Numbered from the stretch's first letter, positions 43,287-54,582 are shown. The stretch: 64,000 bases of DNA from Montifringilla adamsi (GCA_017590115.1 JAGGNK010011003.1:3487899-3551898); one strand, 5' to 3'. The notes: generated by a model not told the origin, from the letters alone. Made by a program: numbers and translations.

Positions 43287-43734
43287 CAGCTCTGGCTCCA
43301 GTTTCTCACCCAGTTCCCATTGGAGGGGCTGACCCACGTTCCCTCTGGCTGCAGGCTCTGATCCTGGTGTTATTTTTGCATCAAGGTCAGACTCCTGCAC
43401 GGTGCCATGGACCCTCCAGTGTGAAGGTGCCTGCAGAATCAGCAAGGAAAGGAATATCTCAGGAAATGACAGGGAGAGAGGGCTGGCAGTGCTGGGGATG
43501 CTCACAGGGACGAGGGCAGCAAGGAGCAGTCAGGAGCTCACTGTGGGCAGAGCCAGAGCCCAGGCTCTCCCCTGGCACTCAGAACTGGATGAGGAGGAGA
43601 GCAGGAGCAGAAATCAGGATCCCTAATTAATGTCCCCAAGCACTGGTACTGACACCAGGAGTTTGCATCCATCACCCAGCACTGGTAGTGATTGCCATAA
43701 TTTTGCCTTCAGTGCTGTGGGTGTGACTGGATTA
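43287..43734. other. Unique non-coding DNA
   Basis: GC-rich DNA flanking the array. A minus frame of 161 codons reaches from here into the array and is not credible as a gene. Confidence 0.45.
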
Positions 43735-44470
43735 CGGAAGGGAAACCCCACGACTTTAATGCAGTTATCAATCTGAATTACATCGGGCATTTTTAATCAT
43801 GTAGCTCATTCCAGCAGCCTTTCCATGCTGGCTTCGGCATCATCATCCTTCCTGTACTTCTAAAAACAGCCCAAAAGGAAGAAACAAGCAGAGCCCATGT
43901 TTGCCTGCACACCAGCCCAAGGCAGGAGGGGACAGGTTGGGTGACACCAGCGATGTCCCCATGCTGGGCAGAGCAGCTCCCTGACGTGCTCCTGCCTGCA
44001 CACTCAGCCCTGACCAGGAATTATTCTGGTCGTGAAGAGGCCAAATTACTTCTTATATTTCTTGTTAATGCTTCATCATCTCCTTGAGCTGAAGGATAAG
44101 CTCCCTTTATGAACAAGGTTCAAGACCCATCAAGAATTGTTCAGACAGGTCAAGCAGGAGCTGATGTATTCAAATAATGACTGTAAAAAAATGTCCATTA
44201 TCTGTAAATTAAAGCCAGGATGGTCACAACTCCTCTCACCCCTCTGCTCAGGAGCAGTTCTCTTTTGAAAAGTCACATCTTCCAGCCCAAGAGTAAAAAA
44301 AACCCCACCCTTAATTTGCCTTGCTACAATATTGAATTACCATTACACTGCTGAATAAATAAAGAATGTGGTTTCTGGAAATTCCCATAGATCACCATAA
44401 AATGCCTCATTATTGTCGATGTGGCTTATGACAGGGGTTATTAACAGGGGATGGAATCAATAATAAGAGG
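43735..44470. promoter_or_regulatory. Candidate conserved non-coding region
   Basis: Two AT-rich unique parts, about 43735-43860 and 44020-44470, are separated by a GC-rich spacer. They contain TTTTTAATCATG, TTTATTGTCG-like and GGTTATTAACAGG motifs and no recognised repeats. They may be separate elements. Confidence 0.33.
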
Positions 44471-44532
44471 GAGTGCAGGGAACAGGCTGTGATGGGAACC
44501 CCACAGAGAAAGGTGGGCTTTAGGGACAGGCA

Positions 44533-44556
44533 GGGGTGGGTGGGTGGATGGGTGGG
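44533..44556 (+). other. G-quadruplex-forming motif
   Basis: Five runs of three or more G lie within 24 bases (GGGGTGGGTGGGTGGATGGG then TGGG), satisfying the canonical G3+N1-7 rule with single-base loops. Another G-rich stretch lies at 44685-44703. Folding is predicted from the rule, not observed. Confidence 0.75.
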
Positions 44557-46072
44557 TGCCTGGGGACTTCCCTGCTCTGCCACCCTACATCCTCCAGTCC
44601 CTAAAACCCCACAGACAGCACCATCCATTGCTGGCAAGTGCCAGGTGACAGCAGGCTCTGGGCAAAGCTGCTTTTCCAGATGCAGGGGGGGGAATGTGGG
44701 GGGAGCCCCTGGGCACCTTTGCTAGCTCACCCAGATAAAGCCAGAGCAGGGCCCAAGGCTTCCCAGATGCAGGATGTTTTCCAGGGAAGTAGGCCCGCTG
44801 GCCAGAGAGGTGGAATCATTCATTTCAAAGTCTAAAGTACGTTCTGCTAATCAGGATTACAAAGAGCAGGGATAAAGAAGCCAGCAACAACTATGTCCTC
44901 TAAGTGCTGAATTTGCCCTTGGACACAAAGAACAAATTGATAATTATTGTTCTAATTCTTTTCCCTGAAGGCCTGGCTAGAGAATTAAAGCCTTGAGCTT
45001 TCTAGAGACTGAATACCCCAGTTTATAATTTGCTGCTTTCCAAAGCACATTGTCCTGTGGCTTCCTGCTTGCTCCACCCTCAGCTCCATCAGCTCCCGCC
45101 ACCCTCACTCCTGTTAAGGGGTCACAGGGAGCCCCTTCTAATTTTTCTGTGTTGTAATGAATAAATGAACTCAGCTGGTGATCCAGAGCATGTGGAGATG
45201 AGGGGTGAGCACAAAACCCAGCTGCAGCATCAGGAGAGGAGTTGGGATGGGCACTGCAAGGGCAGGATGCTGGTGACACCAGGGAAGGGCTGATGTCACC
45301 AACAGGCAACATTCCTGTTCCATTCCTTAAAAATCTCACTGTGAGAGTCATTCCCAGACCCATCAGTCTTGCAGAGGGGGGGAACCAGGTGCATAAAGCT
45401 CATCCAACCCAGAGGGGCTTGGCATTCCCTGGGTGCTAACAGCACCTCAGGGTGCTTGGGTACGGTGTGGCACTCCCTTCCTCTGCCCAGGACACTACAG
45501 CAGAGAGGAGTGCTGCTGAAATGTGATTGCTTTTCATGTTGAAAGGGAAGCTCCAAACTGTGAATTAAGACTGGCTTAAAACCCCTGGAACACAAATGCT
45601 GAGGTGGCAAAGCACCCATGGCTTAGCGATGGCGGGGACAGCCCCATCTATCTCCAGGCTCAGCCCCTAAAACCCAATTGGGGGTGTTAAAAGACAGTAG
45701 ATTTGAATGATATGCAGAGTCCAATATTATTTAAAGCCTCATAAGTCAGTAATAACACTTTAAAATCCTTCCTAAATCTTGCCAGTAGCTGGGGCAGGTT
45801 GGTTTGAGGCTGGGAGAGGATGAGCTGCTTTTGTTGTGCTGTGAGCAGGGATTGAAGGGAGTAGAGAGCATGGGCAGGGACTGATAGCACCAGGGTGGGG
45901 AAGAGAGACAAATCTGAGATGCTGTGGACTGTGGGGAGTGGCTGCTCGGGGGTCTGATGGCTTGACCTGGATGCCCAACCTTCCCAGAGAAAGGTCCAGC
46001 AAGAGACAACTTTCTAGGAGTCTCAGGAGTCCTTCAGGCACAGGGTAACCTCAGCAAGGGGCAGGGAGCTCA
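44557..46072. other. Unique non-coding DNA, no gene seen
   Basis: About 44815-45030 and 45690-45780 are AT-richer. No exon or RNA gene is recognised. The 65-107 codon frames have no domains. Confidence 0.5.
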
Positions 46073-46110
46073 GCTCTTAGCAGTGATTTCAGTTCTTAGC
46101 AGTGATTTCA
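46073..46110. repeat. 19-bp tandem duplication
   Basis: GCTCTTAGCAGTGATTTCA at 46073-46091 is followed immediately by GTTCTTAGCAGTGATTTCA. It lies at the distal end of the probable minus-strand LTR. Confidence 0.9.
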
Positions 46111-46440
46111 GCTCTGCCTTGCGAGGCGTATCCTGGCCAACACAGGGACAAAGGGACAGGAGCACTGTGTGGTTGTTCCACAGAGTTCCTTTATTGCAGC
46201 ACCCTGCAAAGGATGCCAGTGATGACAGCTCCCCCCTGAACAGGGCAGAAACTGGGGGTTTTATGGGGAAAAGCGGGGGTGGTACAAAGAGGGAAAAAAC
46301 AATCAGTCCCAACAAATCTACATGGGGTCCAAAGCATGGTGGGAACTCACCAAGACCAAGGAGGATTTCTCAATCCAGGAGAGTTTGAGAAGATCTTATC
46401 ATAGCCCATTCAATGGATACCTCTCCAAGGGAGAGGGCTG
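46075..46440 (-). mobile_element. Probable ERV LTR, minus strand
   Basis: On the minus strand there is a TATA-like CCATAAAACC (46258-46266) followed 65 bp later by AATAAA (46190-46195), the spacing expected for the R region of a retroviral LTR. The downstream U5-like part reads GGAACTCTGTGGAACAACC. Edges and target-site duplication are not resolved. It is less certain than the neighbouring LTR. Confidence 0.5.
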
Positions 46441-46504
46441 CCATGCCCATCTGTCTCCAGAGTGGATAGCTCCTGGTCTGTGTGGGACTGGCTGTGCTGG
46501 CACT

Positions 46505-46885
46505 TGTTGCCACATTTCTGTTCACGGAGAAAAGCAAGGCACAATTCTTCCCAAGGATTTCTGAACCTCAGAGGAAGGAAAACCACAATTCTTATCTCAT
46601 TTGCTGTGCCTGTGTTGTGCCAAAGTAGAATGCAATATGGAGATTGTTTACCCAAAGTGATGGTGTATTGTTTCCTTGGCCTAACAGGGCCAAGAGTGTG
46701 TGTGTGTGTGTCAGGACTGTCGGCTGGACAGTCACGGGAGAGTCACAAAGTGAGTGCAAAAAATACAGTGGTGTACAGAGTGAGTGCTTAGCAGATCCAG
46801 TTTAGATGTAATGTAATATAGTATAATAAAGTAATTAATTAGCCTTCTAATAAGATGGAGTCAGATGCATCATTCTCTCCCCATC
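46505..46885 (+). mobile_element. Solo ERV LTR, passerine-type (third family)
   Basis: It starts TGTTGCCACATTTCTGTTCA and includes CAATTCTTATCTCATTTGCT and GGAGATTGTTTACCCAAAG. The poly(A) signal AATAAA lies at 46825-46830, followed by AATTAGCCTTCTAATAAGAT and GGAGTCAGATGCATCATTCT. I know this layout from songbird ERV LTRs. The 3' terminus beyond 46885 is not clear. A (GT)8 run lies inside at 46696-46711. Confidence 0.8.
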
Positions 46886-47045
46886 ATTTGGGTTGCCCTT
46901 TTCGATAGGTGCTGGCAGCAGATGCCGATGTGCAGCGCTGACATGTCCCAGCTCCTCGGCACCCTCTTCCAGAAGCGTGTCCAGCTCGGTGTTCCCACCG
47001 GCTGTGACCGTGCCCTTGTGCTGAGCAGGGACTCGTGGGGACAAA
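46886..47045. other. Unique non-coding DNA
   Basis: Short stretch between the LTR and the CpG-rich block. It may include the unresolved end of the LTR. Confidence 0.35.
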
Positions 47046-47360
47046 CTCATTTTCCTCCGGGCTTCGGAGCGCTGCCACCGCCGGGCCCATCACCGCGGTG
47101 CCGCGCAGCGACCCAGCTATTTATAGCCTGGAAAGGATGTCAAACGCCTCGGAGACAAGGGACAGCGTCTGGGGATGGAAACAATACGAGTGCATTATGT
47201 GGCCTCCCTGGCAGGCAAAGCTGTTTCTTCTCCAGGGGACTGAGGGCAGCAGCTCCTCGTGCTGTGCCCGCGGGCGCTGCGGTGCCGCCGAGGACCGGCA
47301 CGCACGGCACGGAGCCAGGCGGCTGTCAGGATCCTCACCGCCGCCACTCGCTCGTCACAA
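47046..47360. promoter_or_regulatory. CpG-rich block with a perfect MEF2-type site
   Basis: CpGs are dense at both ends (CCGCCGGGCCCATCACCGCGG; CGCGGGCGCTGCGGTGCCGCC). Bases 47117-47126 read CTATTTATAG, a perfect match to the MEF2 consensus YTAWWWWTAR, which can also act as a TATA-like element. The combination suggests a small CpG-island promoter or muscle/neural enhancer. No downstream exon is recognisable and direction cannot be assigned. Confidence 0.4.
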
Positions 47361-47394
47361 CGTGGGCTGGAGATGGGAGATCTGTTTTTCCTGG

Positions 47395-47790
47395 TTAATA
47401 AGGTTTATTTTTGTTCTGAATGAATAATACATGATTAGTGTCAAAATAAATTACAGTCCTTCCATTATAAACCACTTTGCTGTTCTGTATCTTCTCCTCT
47501 CCCTGTCTTTCTGTTTCTTTCGACTATCTTTCTTTCTCTTTGGCTTCTTCTCTCTTTAAAGCTCCCTCTTCCTCTTGTCACCGTCACACCATTCATTTCA
47601 CAGCAGCAGAACAGAATATAAATGCACTGCCTTAGGGCTCGTCGAAGTTAAGCGCATGTTGCGTGAGGAAGCGCTGATTGGCCTAAATTATGTAAGAGCA
47701 ACCCGAAGCGGCTGGGGATTCACTCCTTTGATAGAAACAATAACAATTTCAAGATTTAAATGCCTGCATTTTCCAGCCGCACTCGGGTCC
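47395..47790. promoter_or_regulatory. Candidate conserved non-coding element with pyrimidine tract
   Basis: AT-rich unique DNA (TTAATAAGGTTTATTTTTG, ATAATACATGATTAGTG) is followed by a pyrimidine-rich tract at about 47482-47580. A second AT-rich part (GCGCTGATTGGCC, ACAATAACAATTTC, SOX-like) reaches 47790. Retained CpGs in the second part favour constraint. It abuts the CpG block on the left. Confidence 0.4.
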
Positions 47791-47930
47791 CAGGCTGAGG
47801 GAGGGAGCAGGGCTGGGTGCTCTCTCCCATGTGGAGCCCACCCAGGGGCTGGGTCCCCTGGGGTTGGAAGTTCAAACACATACATGTGGCTCTGATGGCA
47901 TGCTTGAAGCATCCCTGGATCTGCCCTTTC
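47791..47930. other. Unique non-coding DNA
   Basis: Short spacer with nothing recognised. Confidence 0.35.
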
Positions 47931-48252
47931 ATAGATGAATGAAATTCCAGGATGGTTTGGGTTAGAATGGACCTTAAAGATCATCCACCCCTCTGACACA
48001 GGCAGGGACACCTTCCACTCAACCAGGCTGCTCCAAGCCCTGTCCATCCTGGCCTTGGACACTTCCAGGGATGGGGCAGCCACAGCTTCTCTGGGTAACC
48101 TCTGCCAGGACCTCTCCACCCTCACAGGGAAGAATTTCATCCATTTCTTTCCCCCTTCTTCAGTTTGAAGCTGTTCCCCCTTGTCCAGTGACTCCAGGCT
48201 CCTGTAAATAGTCTCTCTCTGCCTTTCCTGTGGTCTCCCACCAGCCACTGGA
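47931..48252 (-). mobile_element. CR1 LINE fragment
   Basis: The plus strand reads CAGGATGGTTTGGGTTAGAA, GACCTTAAAGATCATCCACC, GGCAGGGACACCTTCCACTC and CAGCCACAGCTTCTCTGGGT, the reverse complement of the avian CR1 3' region. Homology ends near CAGCCACTGG. It is 5'-truncated and its ORF remnant is broken. Confidence 0.93.
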
Positions 48253-50029
48253 GGCACCACAGCCACTTGCATCCCCACAGCCCTTCACACCACCTGGGGT
48301 ACAGAAAGTCTGTCTGGAGCTGAGGGGGCACACCTCCCCTCCCTGGAGCACACCCTCACCCACCAGCAAGGATGTCCCAAAGCTGTTTGGCCACTTTTGC
48401 CAAGACCATCATCTGCCCAGGACCACTGAGGCAGGAGGGAGCTGCTGACTCTCTGCTGGCAGAGCCAGGGCATGGAAGACTTCAATCAGTCTGCTCACTT
48501 GGGCAGCTCTGAGATGTCTAATTTAACAGAGGATATTCCATTGCAGGCTCCTTGCTAAGATGCCTGGAGCAGGTGACTCAGGTACTGCAGGCTCCGAGGT
48601 GGGATTGCTGCATTTCCCACCTGCCACTGAAGAGCCAAGTGGCCGTATTTTTCTTTATTCCATCATTACAAAAAAGAAGCAGCTTCATAAAATATTTATA
48701 TTTCTAAAAATAATTGATTTCCTTTTAAGATCCTTGAAGTGAAACCTTAGGGTGGTATAAGAGCTGTCCAGGTCACATTCCAAAGAGAACAAACCATAAT
48801 GAAACTGCTGGCACAGCCACTTCAGAAGGAGGACTAACGGCTTTATTTAATTACTTTATACAATCCAGGCTCTACTTCTCAGCCTCAAACAATGAGAAAT
48901 GATCAGAATCTCTGCAAGGACCCACAGCTCAAAGCTCCTGCAGTTCCAGGTTGAGCTGCTGAGGCACATGGGGCTTCAGCAGCTCAGGGAGGGTGGGAGA
49001 AGGGGAAAGGCAGCTTGAGAATTTCGGAGTCTGAGGGCACCTGGGAACCTCAGGCTGGCTAGGGAGAGCAATGAGGTGGGAACACTCACAAGTTAATTTG
49101 CTCCAGGAAAAAGAAAAAAAAAATTCCTTTGGATGCTGTGAAGTTTCTTCAAGTTTTCTCAGTTTTCCCACCTTTGGGGCTGACTGGCACATGGCTGGGC
49201 AGCAGGTGCTGATCACAGCTTCTGTGAGAGCGGCACAATACACAAACACTGCATTACAGAGATTTTTCTCTGCAAAGCAGGGGCTTGCATGTGTTGGCCT
49301 CACCTTGCTTTGCCCACACCAGTGTGCCCAGAACAGCCCTGCCCCAGGGAGGGCAATCCATGCCTGCTGTATGTGGAAAACATAAGGGATTGGTATGTGG
49401 GATTCATAAGGCTGCCAAGGTAAAGTGGGGTGGGAGCAGGCTCACTGTAAGGCTGAGGCCCAGCCTCGCTCTCCATCATTTTACCATGAATTTCCTTTCA
49501 CCTGAAGGTTTTCCAAACAAACACTCGCTTGCACTTCAGGGCAGCTGCCCTTGGTCTTTTGTTCTCTATAAAATGAGGCACACTGCGACCTTCCCCAAAG
49601 GGGAAAGACAATCTCAGTTTGATAAATTCCTGGGAACAATGCGCATCTCATTCCGGTTTATTACCCTTGTCAGAAGGTTACAGAAACGCTCGCTCAGATT
49701 ATGGTGCTTAACCCACTGCCAGCCCCAGCCATAAATCCCAGCCACTGCCTGCACTGGTACCTGGGGCAGGGTTTGGGCATCAGATGGATCTTTGGAGCAC
49801 TGGGAGGCCTGAGCCAGTGGGTCAGAAACCACTGCTGGTTTAACCTCACTTATCCCAATAAATCTCCTTTAGGGCATGAGGGTATCAGAGCTGACTGGTT
49901 TTTTACAGTCATGGTATTTCTGCCTTCCTGAGGTACAAACCCAGCCAGGGAAACATCTCCCAGGTTGATTTGTGCCAACAGCTGAGTCATTTAACTGGTG
50001 GGATTTATACAGGCAGGGACAAATTGGAC
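48253..50029. other. Unique non-coding DNA, some AT-rich blocks
   Basis: AT-rich unique blocks occur at about 48640-48760 (ATATTTATATTTCTAAAAAT) and 49470-49710, the second with retained CpGs (ACACTGCGACC, AACGCTCGCTC). No exon, RNA gene or transposon is recognised. Confidence 0.45.
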
Positions 50030-50320
50030 ACCTGCGCTGAGAAAGCGGAGTTCAAGCCAAAATAAAAATCAGCCCCCAATTGTTCGGAGGTGGCTCCGCT
50101 ATTATCCATCAAGGGCATTGTCTTCGGGGAGACAATTCCTGCTCTCAGTTCGTCCCCACATCGTCTGTCACAAATTCATGTCCATTGTTGGAGATGACGA
50201 TATGTACATAATAATCCTGTGAATTCCAGCGCGTTCCAGCTTTGCTGTTTAAGCACCAGCAGCCGGTGAGGGATGAAGGTTTAACACACGGGTGTTAGCT
50301 AATGTAAAGCTCTTGCTGCT
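50030..50320. promoter_or_regulatory. Candidate conserved non-coding element
   Basis: Unique DNA that keeps many CpGs in an AT-leaning context (CAATTGTTCGGAGGTGG, CAGTTCGTCCCCACATCG, GATGACGATATG, CCAGCGCGTTCC). CpG retention outside an island is a mark of functional or methylation-free sequence. Inference only. Confidence 0.4.
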
Positions 50321-51045
50321 GTGCAATCCAGAGGCAGATGGCTCCAAGCTGCAGAGGGCTGTGCTCCTGAGTGGCTCTTTTTGAGGATGGCTGCACTGGG
50401 GTGTTGGGCAGGAGATGAAAGGTGGCAGTGACTGCTCAGAAAAAACAAAATATCAGGGCAGAGAGTGGTGGTCACAGGCTCCTATTTCCCCTGCACAACA
50501 GGCTGAGCAGGCTGGAGGATCCTGTGTGGGGCAGGAGGTGCTGGTGCCGGGCAAGTTGGGGTCTCTGAGGTCTTGTGCTTCCAACCCACAATGGCTCCAG
50601 CCTGAGGTCCCCATACCAGGGCTCCTCACTTTCCTTTTAATCAAACTTCAAACCCAGGGTAATGACTTAAACATCCGCAAAGGAAGCAGCCAAGGGAGAC
50701 ATAAGGGCTTGTTTGATCTTTTTCTGAGAGGAGAGTAGGAATCAATTCCTAACAGAAAATGCATAAGGACAGTGCTGGAAGGAAAAGCCAGAACAGAGCT
50801 GGGTCCAGTCACAGGGCAGGTTTGTGCTCCCAGGACATGTTTGGCACCTTGAGGGCAGCAGCCAAGCGGGTGGCATGACCAGAATGTGAGTTCAGCACTC
50901 ATTTCTCCTTGGATTGCATGTGCAGGCAGGGAAAGATGTGAGGATGATTCCAAGCTCCTCTGCTGGGGTGGGGGCCCTTCCTGTGGGCAGGCATGTCCAT
51001 GCCACAACCTTCCAAAAGCTGCTCCAGCAGGAGCTGGGGCTGTGT
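50321..51045. other. Unique non-coding DNA
   Basis: No repeat or gene recognised. A 188-codon minus frame at 50648-51214 is rich in leucine only because it crosses the purine tract on the right. Confidence 0.45.
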
Positions 51046-51126
51046 GGAAAAGGAGGAGGAGGAGGATGAGGAGAAGCAACAGGGGGAGGAGGAAAAGGAG
51101 GAGGAGGAGAAGGTGGAGGAGGGATA
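51046..51126. repeat. GGA-rich polypurine tract
   Basis: An imperfect (GGA)n run of about 80 bp with AAA and TGA interruptions, purine on the plus strand. Such tracts can form triplex or quadruplex DNA. It is not a coding repeat. Confidence 0.85.
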
Positions 51127-52429
51127 AGCCCAGGAAATGTTGATTGTCGCTGGCAGAGGGGCGCTGCGGGCGCGGGGCTGGCAGGGAAGCAGAGCCAGCT
51201 CCCCCTGGGAGCACATCCCCTGGGAGCTCCTCGCCGGCGCTCCCGTCTCTACCAGCCCGAACCTCCAGTGCTGCCTGGGGTGGTGCTTTTCAGTGCCAGG
51301 ATTTAGAAGAATGAAATCTAAAAGCTGGCAAGAGACATGAAGGGAAGTCGCTGCCTCCAACAATAACAGCATATTTCAGTAGCTGAATTGAGTGTGACCC
51401 TTCCCATGCAGCAGGTCAGCAAACAAAGCAGGGGATTAATTGCTGCTGTCGATACATATCTTAGCAGCATCCAAACATTTATAACTGTGAGTTAGTGCCG
51501 TGGTCACACTGCTGGAGCTGGCATGTCCAGGCTGGCACTGGTGGCTTCTCCGGCTGCTCTCAGGGACGTCGTCTGGGTCACTCCACTCTACTTCCAGCCC
51601 CATGCTGCACTGTGCTCTGGTCTACTTCCAGAGCCAGACATGCTCAAAACAGGGTTTCCCCAAGCTGTTTTTGGCCTTGGATGGTCCTCCCTGCTCTCTG
51701 CATGCCCACAGCCCACAGCACCTCAGTGGCTGTCCCTGTGTCACCCTGCTAATGACAAGGCTTTCAGAAGTGGGTGGATAATAATGACAGCACGCTGTTT
51801 CTCACGTTCTCCTCGGCTGGCAAACTCTGCCAGCAGCCTCAGCCGCTACGTCAATAGCAGAAAAAGAGCAGAGATGGCTCAGCTGTGTGCTCCAAGTGGA
51901 GCTGTGGGCTGGGGAACAAGGACACTCCAGAGAGCACGGAGGGGAGCCGGGGGCTGAGCTGGCAGAGCTCTGCTCCACTGGCAGCCCATCCCCATCCCTG
52001 TCCCCATCACTGTGAGCTGGCCTCGGCAGGGACAGGGACAGCAGGGAGCCTCAGGATGGGTCTACACCCTGGAGTGGGGCTGCAGGCTTCAGGAACACAG
52101 TACTGCTTGCCTTTGTTATTTTAATTCTGCACCTTAGATTGTATCACTAATAGAGCCAAACAGTATTGAACTGGAAATGTTGTTTAATTATTTTTCAAAA
52201 ATAGACCAGGGAAGGGCAGTAAATGGAAATACCAGTGAACACGGAGCACGGCGCCAGTCTCACAGCAACAAATGGGGCCCAGCTCTCAGGGCAAGTCAGC
52301 TGTGACTCCATCGAGCCACTCGACTGCAAATTATTCCTGTCCTCTGGTGACCATCGTCAAGAAATCACAAGCCCTTCTGCTCCTGAAAGAGCTCATAGGC
52401 AGCTAGAATGACCTGTTTGTATTCATGTA
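51127..52429. other. Unique non-coding DNA, no gene seen
   Basis: A CpG-bearing patch (GGGGCGCTGCGGGCGCGGGG) sits right after the polypurine tract at 51158-51245. An AT-rich block lies at about 52125-52210. No exon or RNA gene is recognised. Confidence 0.45.
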
Positions 52430-52770
52430 TTCAACATGGGGATTATTAATTAATATGCTTTATTGGTTTTGTTAAAAGCACCTGGGCTAATTTTAGGGGG
52501 GATTTTGGCAATATCGTTGCATTAAAGGCAAATAACCTGGAACTAAGGGATTGGTTTTGTGAATGCGGATATTAATGCCTCTCCTGGAGCAGTGCTGTGG
52601 TGGGGAGGGGAGGCATTAATGGTCCCATTACGCTGTGTTACACAAATGGCATGTTGCCCTCATGGAGGGGATTTAATGGCTTGGTGCAATAACAGGCTAA
52701 AAGCTGGCAAGGGTAAGATAATGGACTGTAAAAAATATATGTTTATTGACACTTTTCCTCATTGTTTGGA
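52430..52770. promoter_or_regulatory. Candidate conserved non-coding element
   Basis: AT-rich unique DNA with ATTATTAATTAATATG near 52442, GGGCTAATTTTAGG and several GGCATTAATG/GGATATTAATGCC sites. The near-palindromic repeat of TTAATG cores across 180 bp is striking. Inferred enhancer-like sequence. Confidence 0.4.
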
Positions 52771-54513
52771 TTTCTGCAGGGTGAATCTCCTCAGTGTGCC
52801 ATGTGATGCTGCATGGGAAGATGCTGGCACAGGATGAGGCTCTCCTCCAGTGCTGGGCCAGGTGGGAAGGGGCCTGGCACATGGCCCCTCTGAGCTGCCC
52901 TTGCCAGGCATGATCCAGCTGGGAAGCCATGGCAAACTCCCCCACATAGCACCGAGTGGTGCAATGAGCCCCAGCTAAGATCGGATGGATGCACTCCACA
53001 AACTGGGGGGCCCAGCTCAGCCCCCCACACCTGCACGTGAGGAATGGTTGCCCATCTCCAAAGGAAGGGCAGGTCCTGATCCCATTTTCCTTTCCCCTGC
53101 ACACCCAGGGGGTGGGCAGCAGCCCCAGCCCTGTTGGCAGCCAAAATCTGGCTGACTCCTCCCTGCAAGCACGAACTGACACTGAGGAGAGGCAGCCTCG
53201 GGAATTTTTGCAATGAGTGTTCCAGCACAGGCTTAAAACACCAACTTAGTGAAGAGGCTGTGACACCGCTGGCTCCAGGTCCTCAGAGCCACTTGATCAC
53301 CTCCTTGCCAAAACACGGAGCCTCCCAAATCACAGCGCTGTAGGCGAGGAGATAAAATCCCCGCTAAAGACGTCACCATCTGGAACTGTCTCAGCTCTCC
53401 TGCACAATGAGATGTCACCACTTGGCCTCTGAAGCCCAAGATGTATTTTCCAGATTTATCCAGAAGGAAGTTTCGTTTAAAGTCCCAGTGCCTGGGCTGC
53501 ACTCCCAGGGCATATCTCCTAACCCACCAAAGGTGTCTTCCACCACCAAGGTCCAACTGCAGATAAGGTGTGTTTGTCTTCACCTTCTGAACATTGGGTT
53601 ACGAGGGAAAGAAATCACTTGGCTGCTTCCCCAAGAAATTAAATGCTCTCCCAGGGCTCCTCTGGTCCTGACAGCTCTGGCCCCAGGGCTGGCAGCTCTG
53701 GTGGAGTATCAGAGCTGCCCGGGGCTGTGCAGTGTGGAACAAACCAAAGGGTGGGAGATGTCTGTGGAGACCCAGACAGTCAGTGATACGGCACTTGTGA
53801 TGATTGTTCTGCCTGGAATCTCATGCATGGGTAATTATTACTCTACTAATTCCATTATTCACAGTTGTGATAGGTGGTTTCACCTCTATTTCTCTCTCAC
53901 ACACAAAACCCCTTATTAGCATTCCTTGCAGTGAGAGTATTCCCCACCCTGCAGCCAAAACAAGCCAGGAGCAGGCTGGTGCACAAGATCACTGTGTCAC
54001 TGTTGCCCTTCTGTTGCTCTCACCTCCCATCCCTGCTTTAGGGCCAAAAGTGGTGTTATTGAGCGTGGTGCAGGGCCGAGGCACAGCTGTGGGACACGTG
54101 TCCCTTCCCAGGGAACCAGCAGCTCCCCTCCACCTGTCACTGCTCCCTGCTCCAGACCACACCAAGCCATTCGATTTGGAGTGTTTGATCTGCTTCCAAA
54201 AAAATGGAAAAAAAGGAAAACTTCCACTTAGCCTTTCTTATGATCCATAAAACCCTGCTGGAGGCTGAGACAGCTGCTGATATAAAAAAGTTACATTAGG
54301 GAAGGAGAACTTAATGTGGCTGCATGGGATGCCTGGAACTATGGATGTCTAAGACTGTGCAAGTGCTGGAATGGAACAATACTGCTGCCATCCCCAGATG
54401 TGCTCCTAGAATATCACATGCCAGCAGAGCTGGGTGTCTTGGGAATGCAAAGGCACCCATGGGTTTCTGATTCCCTGGCTGGGATGTCTAGTGCTGTCAT
54501 CACAGTCCGTGCC
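52771..54513. other. Unique non-coding DNA, no gene seen
   Basis: Mostly GC-rich, with an AT-leaning stretch at about 53820-53930. Frames of 116-170 codons have no domains. No transposon is recognised. Confidence 0.5.
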
Positions 54514-54582
54514 AAATCACAGACTCACAGAGTAATTTATTTTGGAAAAAGCGTCCAGGACCACCGAGTCTTTGCCCCAGCT
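54514..54582 (-). mobile_element. Decayed CR1 LINE 3' fragment
   Basis: AAATCACAGACTCACAGAGT, then TTTTGGAAAAAGCGTCCAGG and ACCACCGAGTC, aligns with the antisense start of a CR1 family whose end reads like AATCACAGAATCA...GACCTCCAAGATCACCGAGTC. Only about 70 bp survive. Confidence 0.6.

Noticed and set aside
46696..46711. (GT)8 as a regulatory Z-DNA element
   Set aside because: It is short and lies inside an LTR; ordinary microsatellite slippage is sufficient.
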